Positions 6,888 through 12,541 of a DNA stretch of 12,781 nt are shown here, piece by piece. The DNA is from Nitrososphaera sp. UBA210 (GTDB lineage Archaea > Thermoproteota > Nitrososphaeria > Nitrososphaerales > Nitrososphaeraceae): positions 1 through 12,781 of the forward strand of contig DADA01000050.1 in the NCBI GenBank assembly GCA_002494895.1. The letters are read 5' to 3'. The notes below the pieces were generated by a model. It did no database searches, was not told where the DNA came from, and saw only the letters and a program-made list of their open reading frames with translations. Each line of letters starts with the position of its first letter. The stretch's first letter is position 1. The position numbers and the translations under genes are program-made.

Positions 6888-7209
6888 GGGCGACTTCCGC
6901 CGGGATGACTTAACTGTAGCCTTGTCAACGAAATTGTTCAAAAAGGGTAGCGACAATAAATGAACGCGGCGATGACGCGCCAGGCCATAACAAAGGTAAA
7001 AAAATGGAGCTATTTTCTAGGCAGTCTATAAACGGGTCCTTTTCTAGCCGCCTCTGGCAGGCGCGGCAAATCGCCGAATTTCGCCGTCCAGACAGGAAAG
7101 ACCTGATCTATCAATAACTTCATACAAATGGCTGCATAACCCCCGCTAAAACGGTCCAGCATTAGCCAGCCGGAAAGGGCCCGTCCGGAAAGGCTAATTC
7201 ACAGATATG
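6888..7209. other. Gene-free stretch between the recombinase and bioB promoter, with hairpins
   Basis: About 320 bp without a credible ORF. It contains TATAAAC at 7027-7033 with no start codon at the right distance, a GC-rich inverted repeat GCCGCCT/AGGCGCGGC (7047-7053 with 7059-7067, one two-base bulge), TCGCCG repeated at 7070-7083, and the larger hairpin listed separately. No tRNA-like T-loop was found. A TTAA element near 6910-6913 lies about 25 bp upstream of the recombinase ATG and may be its weak TATA box. The structures could be recombinase sites, remnants of an element, or a small RNA. Confidence 0.4.
7161..7198. repeat. Inverted repeat with inner direct repeats
   Basis: ATTAGCC (7161-7167) pairs with GGCTAAT (7192-7198). 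Inside the 24-bp loop lies CCGG at 7170-7173, able to pair with CCGG at 7185-7188. The sequence CCGGAAAGG also occurs twice as a direct repeat (7170-7178 and 7185-7193, period 15). The layout could give a hairpin RNA or form a protein-binding array; no transcript through it is evident. Confidence 0.45.
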
Positions 7210-7227
7210 TCTAAACTCGAGTTTAGA
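7210..7227. promoter_or_regulatory. Perfect 18-bp palindrome, copy 1 (upstream of bioB)
   Basis: TCTAAACTCGAGTTTAGA is a perfect palindrome and recurs, extended to 22 bp, at 9427-9448. It lies 36 bp upstream of the bioB TATA box, and an extra half-site GTTTAG follows at 7237-7242. It is probably an operator for a dimeric regulator; a recombination site is the alternative. It differs from the BirA signal (half-site CTAAAC against GTAAAC), so it is probably bound by another protein. Confidence 0.6.
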
Positions 7228-7247
7228 AATATCGTGGTTTAGGCACA

Positions 7248-7282
7248 GTTGTAAACCAAAGTTTTAATTACCAGTTTACAAC
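7248..7282. promoter_or_regulatory. BirA-type biotin operator over the bioB TATA box
   Basis: TTGTAAACC (7249-7257) and AGTTTACAA (7273-7281) are separated by 15 bp, matching the BirA signal TTGTAAACC-N14..16-GGTTTACAA known from bacteria and archaea with one mismatch. The flanking bases extend the perfect arms to GTTGTAAAC/GTTTACAAC (7248-7256, 7274-7282). The spacer contains TTTTAATTA (7262-7270), centred 30 bp upstream of the bioB ATG, which is the TATA box. A repressor bound here would block TBP and the start of leaderless bioBF transcription. Confidence 0.82.
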
Positions 7283-7295
7283 ATCGACTGTCCAA

Positions 7296-8267
7296 ATGTC
7301 CGACCCCGCATTTGTCAAGGACTGCATGGACAAAGTGCTGGCGGGTAACTCTATTACCTTTTCCGAAGCTGAACAACTACTTCAAGCCGATGTCATGGAA
7401 CTTGCAGAATGCGCAAACAAGATCACCCGTATCTTCAATGGCGATACGGTAGATGTCGAAGCGCTGATAAACGCGAAATCTGGCAAGTGCCCGGAGGACT
7501 GTTCGTTCTGCGCGCAGTCATCGTTTTACGACACCGGCATCGCAAAGTATCCGCTGCTCCCAAGCGAAACCATTGTAGAAAACGCAAAGAAGGCAAAACA
7601 GGCCGGCGCGTCCAGCTTTTGCCTTGTCTGCGCGTACAGGGAGCCACCTGAAAGGGACTTTCAGCAGATATGCGAAACCATAGCAGACATTCGCTCCAAG
7701 GTGGATATCGAGGTCAATGTTTCTTTGGGTTTCATGACACCAGAGCGGGCATTGAAGCTGAAGCAGCTCGGAGTAAAGAGATACAATCACAATCTAGAGG
7801 CGGCAGAGAGCCATTTTTCAAAGATCTGCAATACTCATAGTTTTGCCGACAGGGTGAGCACGGCTCGGATAGTGAAAGACGCGGGACTTGAGCTCTGTTC
7901 CGGCGGGATAATTGGAATGGGCGAAACCGCGAGGCAGCGAATAGAGCTGGCCTTTTCACTAGCAAGTTTGCATCCCGATGAGGTCCCGATTAACATCCTT
8001 ATAGGAAGAGAGGGAACCCCGATGGGCGGTTACGAACCCTTGGAACCTCTTGACGCAATCAAGACTATAGCTGTGTGGCGTTTCATAATGCCAAAAACCA
8101 TCCTAAAGATAGCAGGCGGAAGAGAGGTTCACCTTAAGGATAGAGAAAGGCTGGCTCTGAGGGCGGGGGCAAATGGCATAATCACCGGCGGTTATCTCAC
8201 GACGGGCGGTAACGAGCCAAACAAGGACATATCGATGATAAAAGAGATTGGCCTCAAAGCGCAATAG
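7296..8267 (+). CDS. bioB: Biotin synthase (radical SAM), with altered auxiliary-cluster ligand
   Basis: A 323-residue radical SAM enzyme that inserts sulfur into dethiobiotin to form biotin. The [4Fe-4S]/SAM motif is CPEDCSFC (C65, C69, C72) and the substrate region is YNHNLEAAESHF. Compared from memory with E. coli BioB, the auxiliary [2Fe-2S] ligands C97, C188 and R260 correspond to C109 (SSFCLV), C201 (LCSGGIIGMGE) and R276 (AGGRE), but the position of C128 (EACMTLG) is Asn141 here (EVNVSLG). An extra cysteine, C112 (FCLVCAYR), is nearby. The ATG fits a leaderless transcript from the operator-covered TATA box. bioF begins within or just after its end, so the two form one operon. Confidence 0.96.
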   Translation: MSDPAFVKDCMDKVLAGNSITFSEAEQLLQADVMELAECANKITRIFNGDTVDVEALINAKSGKCPEDCSFCAQSSFYDTGIAKYPLLPSETIVENAKKAKQAGASSFCLVCAYREPPERDFQQICETIADIRSKVDIEVNVSLGFMTPERALKLKQLGVKRYNHNLEAAESHFSKICNTHSFADRVSTARIVKDAGLELCSGGIIGMGETARQRIELAFSLASLHPDEVPINILIGREGTPMGGYEPLEPLDAIKTIAVWRFIMPKTILKIAGGREVHLKDRERLALRAGANGIITGGYLTTGGNEPNKDISMIKEIGLKAQ

Positions 8268-9411
8268 TTCCGACTATGTGCGGACACGCCTTGAGACCCT
8301 GAGAGACCAGGAGCTCTACAGGACCCTCAAGAGGGCAGTGGTAAACGGCCCGACTGCGACCATAGAAGGCAAGGATGTGGTGCACCTGTGCTCAAATGAC
8401 TATCTGGGGCTATCTCGCGACGCTCGTGTGGTCCGGCAGATGAAAAGCGCCATCCAGAGTGTTTCTCAGTGCAGTTCAAGGCTCATAGCGGGAAACCATC
8501 CCGTTCTCCTGGAGCTGGAGCAAAAGCTTGCAGAACACCGCAAGACTCAGGCGGCGCTTGTATATCCGACAGGCTATAGCGCCAACCTTGGCTTGGTCAG
8601 TTCAATTGCGGACAAGAATTCTACCATATTCAGCGACGAGCTCAACCATGCCAGCATTATCGATGCCTGCAGGCTCAGCGGCGCTACTGTAAGGGTTTTC
8701 GGACATAATTCAGTATCACAATTGGCACGATTGATGCGACAGACCAAGGGAAGAAAGATCGTGATCACCGAGGGTGTCTTTAGTATGGATGGTGATGTCT
8801 CTAAACTAAAAGAGATATGTGCGATAACAAAAGAGCACGACGCCATCACAGTCGTGGATGACGCGCATGGAGATTTTGTTTTCGGAACCGATTTTTCTGG
8901 AGTGCCTGCGATGCTCAAAGCCAAGGTTGACATACACATCAGCAGCATGAGCAAGGCTCTCGGATGCTTTGGCGGATACGTCGCTTCATCGGGGCCCATA
9001 AGGGAGTTGCTGATAAACACATCGCGGCAGTTCATTTACACCTCTGCACTTCCAGACCATCTTTGCGCTGCCGCGATTTCAGCAATTCCCCTGGCCAAAA
9101 GAGGGCACCTTCAGATAAAGTTGCAAAGGAACATTCGTCGTTTTCGCGAGTCAATGGAAGAAGCGGGATTTGTCCTTGGGGATTCGTCAAGCCAGATAAT
9201 TCCAGTGATGGTCGGAAGTGAAAAGCTCTCGGTAGAGTTCTCCAAGGAATTGCTGCGAGCAGGCGTTTTTGCACAGGCCATACGGTACCCAACGGTGAAA
9301 AAAGGAATGGCCAGATTGAGGATTTCGCTGACAGCCATGCACTCTCGGTCTCATATCGACCTAGCCACGGATGCATTTCGAACCGTGGGATCAAAGATGA
9401 AGATCGTGTAG
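8248..9411 (+). CDS. bioF: 8-amino-7-oxononanoate synthase (KAPA synthase)
   Basis: A 387-residue PLP-dependent alpha-oxoamine synthase. It condenses alanine with a pimeloyl thioester (CoA or ACP) to give KAPA, the first late step of biotin synthesis. Key features are HLCSNDYLGL (46-55), SSRLIAGNHPVLLELE, DDAHGDF (204-210) with the PLP-contacting Asp/His, and the PLP lysine K236 in ISSMSKALGCFGG. The TTG at 8248 overlaps bioB by 20 bp; a GTG at 8278, 10 bp after the bioB stop, gives a protein starting RTRLETLRDQELYR that also fits the family. Glycine C-acetyltransferase (Kbl) is the close paralogue, but the place next to bioB settles BioF. It depends on the bioB promoter. Confidence 0.95.
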   Translation: MASKRNSSDYVRTRLETLRDQELYRTLKRAVVNGPTATIEGKDVVHLCSNDYLGLSRDARVVRQMKSAIQSVSQCSSRLIAGNHPVLLELEQKLAEHRKTQAALVYPTGYSANLGLVSSIADKNSTIFSDELNHASIIDACRLSGATVRVFGHNSVSQLARLMRQTKGRKIVITEGVFSMDGDVSKLKEICAITKEHDAITVVDDAHGDFVFGTDFSGVPAMLKAKVDIHISSMSKALGCFGGYVASSGPIRELLINTSRQFIYTSALPDHLCAAAISAIPLAKRGHLQIKLQRNIRRFRESMEEAGFVLGDSSSQIIPVMVGSEKLSVEFSKELLRAGVFAQAIRYPTVKKGMARLRISLTAMHSRSHIDLATDAFRTVGSKMKIV

Positions 9412-9426
9412 GCGGCAATAGGCATA

Positions 9427-9448
9427 TTTCTAAACTCGAGTTTAGAAA
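9427..9448. promoter_or_regulatory. Perfect 22-bp palindrome, copy 2 (upstream of the 112-aa gene)
   Basis: The same TCTAAACTCGAGTTTAGA core (9429-9446) as before bioB, with two more paired bases on each side (TT...AA). It begins 16 bp after the bioF stop and ends 6 bp before the TATA box TAATTAA (9455-9461) of the gene starting at 9483, the place of the BRE or an upstream activator site. Two identical 18-bp cores 2.2 kb apart cannot reasonably be chance. Confidence 0.7.
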
Positions 9449-9454
9449 CAAGAC

Positions 9455-9461
9455 TAATTAA
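9455..9461 (+). promoter_or_regulatory. TATA box of the 112-aa gene
   Basis: TAATTAA is centred 25 bp upstream of the GTG at 9483, so the transcript is likely leaderless. The 22-bp palindrome lies directly upstream. Confidence 0.55.
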
Positions 9462-9482
9462 TGGGCGTTTTGTGTACATGGC

Positions 9483-9821
9483 GTGCGCCCGGCAAATACC
9501 AAAGAATTCACTTTTACCCTAAAACTGTCGGATGAGCAGCAGAGAGAGGTCTTGATGTACCTGAATTCACTTGCGCCTTCCGATCTACTCTTTGGCATGC
9601 GCTTTGCCTATAACCGCAAGATGGCCGAAGATGGTGGATATCTTATGCCAGGGAGAAAGAGCAAAGTCAAGAGTGAAACGCATCTACTCAGTGGAGAGCA
9701 GGCCAAGTGGCGACTCCATAACTGGAAGGCGATGATAAAAACGTACAGGGAAAAAGGCTACAGCTATCCGACGATTTCAAGGATAAAAAAACAGGTTAAA
9801 AAAGTCGCGAATCAAAAATAG
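9483..9821 (+). CDS. Small basic protein (112 aa), unrecognised
   Basis: Starts at GTG, 25 bp after a TATA box. The sequence is hydrophilic and lysine-rich toward the end (RIKKQVKKVANQK). It has a strand-like start (EFTFTLKLSDEQQREVLMYL), a middle with FGMRFAYNRKMAEDGG, and a helical end (AKWRLHNWKAMIKTYREKGYSYPTISRIKKQVKK) that could bind nucleic acid. No known family was recognised, and it has no signal peptide or membrane helix. It follows bioF on the same strand but has its own promoter with the palindrome shared with bioB, so it may be co-regulated with biotin synthesis. It ends 11 bp before the end of the convergent cdvB-like gene. Confidence 0.75.
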   Translation: MRPANTKEFTFTLKLSDEQQREVLMYLNSLAPSDLLFGMRFAYNRKMAEDGGYLMPGRKSKVKSETHLLSGEQAKWRLHNWKAMIKTYREKGYSYPTISRIKKQVKKVANQK

Positions 9822-9832
9822 GAAGGGAGAGG

Positions 9833-10480
9833 CTAGTAACTCGTAGCCTCGGGATTCTTTGCAGGTGCGCTCGCAGCTGGAAGGTCTGGGAATTTGTTCT
9901 TCATGTTCATCTCTACTACGGCGCTTGCTTCCTCCATTATCCTTGCTGTGTCTTCGTTGGAGCCTGTGAACGTTCCTATCTCGCCACTCGGTATCTGCCC
10001 CGAGTCTGTAATGATGTTGCCCAACAGTTCAGAGATCTGCCCAAAGGACTGATCCGCTTCTGGCATCATGCCTGACAGTCCTCCTTGGAGTCCCTTTATC
10101 ACTGACATTGCGGGGCTCAGCGTCACTACGACATCGCCAAGTTCGGTTATCGTGTTCAGTCTCAGCTGTATCTGCTCCAGCGCCAGCTTTGCCGAAGTAA
10201 CCATCTTGTTCATTTTCCGTATCTGCGATAATTCTCCCGACAAAACTCTAGCATGCTGGCCGTCATGGCTCTGCATGGCGAGTACCACTCTCTTGAATAT
10301 GACTTGGTCTTTCTCCTGCATTCTGCCTGATATGGAATCGAGTTTCGCTATCTGCATCTGCAACTTTTTCTGTGCTTCTTCTATTCTCGGTTTTAGCGGA
10401 GCCTGAGGCTTTATTCCGTCTAGTATCCTCTGACCCACGCTGTCGCCCTGCGGTTTTACCCACTGCTTGTCAAATGGCAT
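9833..10480 (-). CDS. cdvB: CdvB-family ESCRT-III protein (cell division)
   Basis: Read from ATG 10480, this is a 215-residue Snf7/Vps24-like protein. The core is helical: a basic first helix pair at about 28-70 (LKPRIEEAQKKLQMQIAKLDSISGRMQEKDQVIFKRVV), a second at 75-113 (HARVLSGELSQIRKMNKMVTSAKLALEQIQLRL), and then the acidic autoinhibitory part (about 117-195). The C-terminal KFPDLP (196-201) resembles a MIM2 site for the MIT domain of the CdvC/Vps4 ATPase. In Thaumarchaeota these proteins polymerise at the membrane during division. Archaea carry several CdvB paralogues, so the exact one is uncertain. The longer reading to 10612 adds a tail unlike the family and is rejected. Confidence 0.88.
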   Translation of the reverse strand: MPFDKQWVKPQGDSVGQRILDGIKPQAPLKPRIEEAQKKLQMQIAKLDSISGRMQEKDQVIFKRVVLAMQSHDGQHARVLSGELSQIRKMNKMVTSAKLALEQIQLRLNTITELGDVVVTLSPAMSVIKGLQGGLSGMMPEADQSFGQISELLGNIITDSGQIPSGEIGTFTGSNEDTARIMEEASAVVEMNMKNKFPDLPAASAPAKNPEATSY

Positions 10481-10505
10481 CCTTGCTATGATGGCACCTA
10501 GCCAC

Positions 10506-10544
10506 GATCCGGACAAAAGACTAAAAATCGCAGTGTGCCGGATC
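10506..10544. promoter_or_regulatory. cdvB promoter flanked by an inverted repeat
   Basis: GATCCGG (10506-10512) and CCGGATC (10538-10544) form a perfect inverted repeat around an AT-rich element that reads ATTTTTAG on the minus strand (10521-10528). That element lies about 44 bp upstream of the cdvB ATG, so a short leader of roughly 15-20 nt is expected, containing TAGGTG about 15 bp before the ATG as a weak ribosome binding site. The repeat brackets the likely TATA box, as the BirA site does at bioB. Confidence 0.45.
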
Positions 10545-10631
10545 TTGCTGTCACCATGGTAACATCCAGCGGCGGTTACAAGCTGCTTGCCTTGTCTCAT
10601 AGGTCTGACCATTCAAGGGGCCTTAGACAAG

Positions 10632-10640
10632 TTTTTTAAA
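10632..10640 (+). promoter_or_regulatory. TATA box of the 87-aa gene
   Basis: TTTTTTAAA is centred about 27 bp upstream of the ATG at 10664, the spacing of a leaderless archaeal gene. Confidence 0.6.
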
Positions 10641-10663
10641 GACTATATCCGGGGTACATTTCG

Positions 10664-10927
10664 ATGATAAAGGAAAAGATCAAAGTCAATAATCGCAATT
10701 ACAACGTCATGATAAATGAGCAGACCCAGATGTACGCGATGAGACTTAGACGCCTTTATCAACAGAGCTACAGCGACGTGGACAGTTTTGACGAAGTCAG
10801 CACCGAAATATCTTCGACTGTGAGCAACCTGCTGAAACACGCCGTGTCGCCGGAGGTTCGGGAGGATGACATGGATGGCGTAATCCAGCAGCTCTTGAAA
10901 ATGTACGAAAAATCTGCCAAGAAATGA
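10664..10927 (+). CDS. Small soluble protein (87 aa), unrecognised
   Basis: An 87-residue hydrophilic protein with ATG in leaderless position after a strong TATA box. It begins with a basic, strand-like stretch (MIKEKIKVNNRNYNVMI) and then looks entirely helical (MYAMRLRRLYQQSYSDVDSF, VSTEISSTVSNLLKHAVS, DMDGVIQQLLKMYEKSAKK), with an acidic middle. No metal site, membrane helix or known signature was seen. It is divergent from cdvB across 183 bp and lies 46 bp upstream of thrC, which has its own TATA box. The function is unknown; the neighbourhood does not assign it to division or amino acid synthesis. Confidence 0.75.
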   Translation: MIKEKIKVNNRNYNVMINEQTQMYAMRLRRLYQQSYSDVDSFDEVSTEISSTVSNLLKHAVSPEVREDDMDGVIQQLLKMYEKSAKK

Positions 10928-10943
10928 GTTCCCGGAAAAACAT

Positions 10944-10951
10944 CTAAATAT
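10944..10951 (+). promoter_or_regulatory. TATA box of thrC
   Basis: CTAAATAT is centred 27 bp upstream of the thrC ATG at 10974, in the 46-bp gap after the 87-aa gene, so thrC is probably transcribed separately as a leaderless mRNA. Confidence 0.6.
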
Positions 10952-10973
10952 CAATCCTGAGCGTCCACCTCAC

Positions 10974-12314
10974 ATGGATGCTCACGCCACAAAAAAGTGC
11001 ATAAACCCTTCCTGTGGTCTGACCTATGAAATTAGCAATGATATCTACAGGTGTTCCTGCGGCTCGCTACTCGACATAAAGTATCATGAAAAGCCACCCC
11101 GTGAGCTCGTGCAGAAATTCTATGAGCGCAGGAATCACGGCGGGAATATCTATAACGAAAGCGGCGTCTGGCGATTTCGTGACCTTGTCAACTTTGCTGG
11201 CATTAATACAGAGGATTTCGCGGAATGCGCCCGCGTCCTCGTCTCACTTGACGGGTCCGAGGGAAGGCTCTCAAAGCCCTACAACATGAGCAAGGTCGCA
11301 GACTATGCGGACATGAGTCATGATTCCTTTCTCCTACAGCCCGAGGGCTACAACCCCAGCGGTTCATTCAAGGACAACGGTATGTCTACTGCCGTAACCC
11401 ACGCAAAGATTCTTGGCGTAAAAAAGATCGTCTGTGCATCCACGGGCAACACTTCTGCTTCCGCCGCAATGTACGCTGCAAATGAAGATATGGAATGCGA
11501 CGTTTACATTCCAAAAGGCGAAATCGCTCCGGGAAAACTCGGCCAGGCATTCCAGTTTGGCGCACAGGTGATACAGGTTCAGGGCAATTTCGATGACGCC
11601 CTTGCAGCCTCGCTAAAGAACGCGGAAAAGACTGGAGGCTACACTGTCAACTCGGTCAATCCATTTCGCCTGGAAGGCCAGAAAACTATTGTCTACAGGG
11701 TATTGGAGCACCTTAACTGGAACCCGCCAGACTGGATAGTATATCCCGGAGGGGCGCTTGGGAACACCTCAAGCTGCGGCAAGTGCTTGATAGAGCTCTA
11801 TGAATGGGGCTGGATCAAAAAGATACCCCGGATGGCAATAGTCAATGCTGAAGGTGCAAATACGTTCTATGCCCTCTACAACGGCCTTTTCGAGGGTAAA
11901 AAGCTGAGGTGGAATGACGGAAGACCCGACCTCGAAATGGTAGAAAGATACTATGCAGACATGGACGCCAAGGGCACAAAGCCAAAGACGCACGCGACGG
12001 CAATTCAGATAGGCAGGCCCGCGAATATTGCCAAGGCGTTGCGTGCACTTGACTTTACAGATGGTGTAGTTGTGCAGGTAAGCGACAAGGAAATGAGCGA
12101 CGGCATGTCAATTGTGGGGTTGAACGGCTTTGATTGCGAGATGGCATCAGGAGCGGTCCCATCAGGAGTGAGAAAGCTCAGAAAGGAAGGCCTCATCAAG
12201 CGTGACGACGTTGTAGTCGGCATTCTCACAGGAAGACAGAAGGATCCTGGACTAGCTGTCGAATACCACAGCGATGCATCTAATCTTTTTGCGCGGCCAC
12301 CGACAAGCCACTAA
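10974..12314 (+). CDS. thrC: Threonine synthase
   Basis: A 446-residue fold type II PLP enzyme that converts O-phospho-L-homoserine to L-threonine and phosphate. An N-terminal zinc ribbon (C9-x4-C14 and C27-x-C29) precedes the catalytic domain, as in many archaeal threonine synthases. PLP lysine K133 lies in NPSGSFKDNGM, the phosphate-binding loop is ASTGNTSASAA (155-165), and VYPGGALGNTSS is the glycine-rich cofactor loop. The length and motif order are normal. Related PLP enzymes (cysteate synthase, diaminopropionate ammonia-lyase) are alternatives but less likely given the zinc ribbon and SFKDNGM. It is convergent with trpE, with 227 bp between the stops. Confidence 0.93.
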   Translation: MDAHATKKCINPSCGLTYEISNDIYRCSCGSLLDIKYHEKPPRELVQKFYERRNHGGNIYNESGVWRFRDLVNFAGINTEDFAECARVLVSLDGSEGRLSKPYNMSKVADYADMSHDSFLLQPEGYNPSGSFKDNGMSTAVTHAKILGVKKIVCASTGNTSASAAMYAANEDMECDVYIPKGEIAPGKLGQAFQFGAQVIQVQGNFDDALAASLKNAEKTGGYTVNSVNPFRLEGQKTIVYRVLEHLNWNPPDWIVYPGGALGNTSSCGKCLIELYEWGWIKKIPRMAIVNAEGANTFYALYNGLFEGKKLRWNDGRPDLEMVERYYADMDAKGTKPKTHATAIQIGRPANIAKALRALDFTDGVVVQVSDKEMSDGMSIVGLNGFDCEMASGAVPSGVRKLRKEGLIKRDDVVVGILTGRQKDPGLAVEYHSDASNLFARPPTSH

Positions 12315-12541
12315 CGTATTGTACCATATTGATAGACGTAGTTATGGTCGCACGCACGTTCATTATTTACGAAACACTGTGTAGCGATACCGCATGCAAG
12401 ACACCGTTGCGAGCATCACAGGTTTAATACGAAAAATATTGCTTTGCGGGGTGGCTGTCGCCTAATGTTGGCTTCCTGCTCAGGTTCAGGCACGATCAGG
12501 GCTGAAATAATGCCCATTATGGCTAACGAAATTGAGCAAGA
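12315..12541. other. Convergent intergenic region between thrC and trpE
   Basis: 227 bp without a credible gene. TTTAATAC at 12423-12430 resembles a TATA box, but the only starts after it open short frames antisense to trpE. ATAATG/CATTAT (12507-12512, 12515-12520) is a short inverted repeat just beyond the trpE stop and might aid termination; there is no strong T-tract. Confidence 0.3.

Noticed and set aside
6888..6956. TTG-initiated extension of the serine recombinase
   Set aside because: The extension is not part of the resolvase fold, and the ATG at 6887 directly precedes the conserved first strand of the catalytic domain.
6960..7295. Possible tRNA or CRISPR array in the long gap before bioB
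   Set aside because: No T-loop or cloverleaf pattern and no regularly spaced direct repeats; only short hairpins and operator-like palindromes.
10481..10612. N-terminal extension of the CdvB-family protein by 44 residues
   Set aside because: The added sequence is not ESCRT-III-like, while MPFDKQWVKP at 10480 is a natural start and the likely promoter lies inside the extension.
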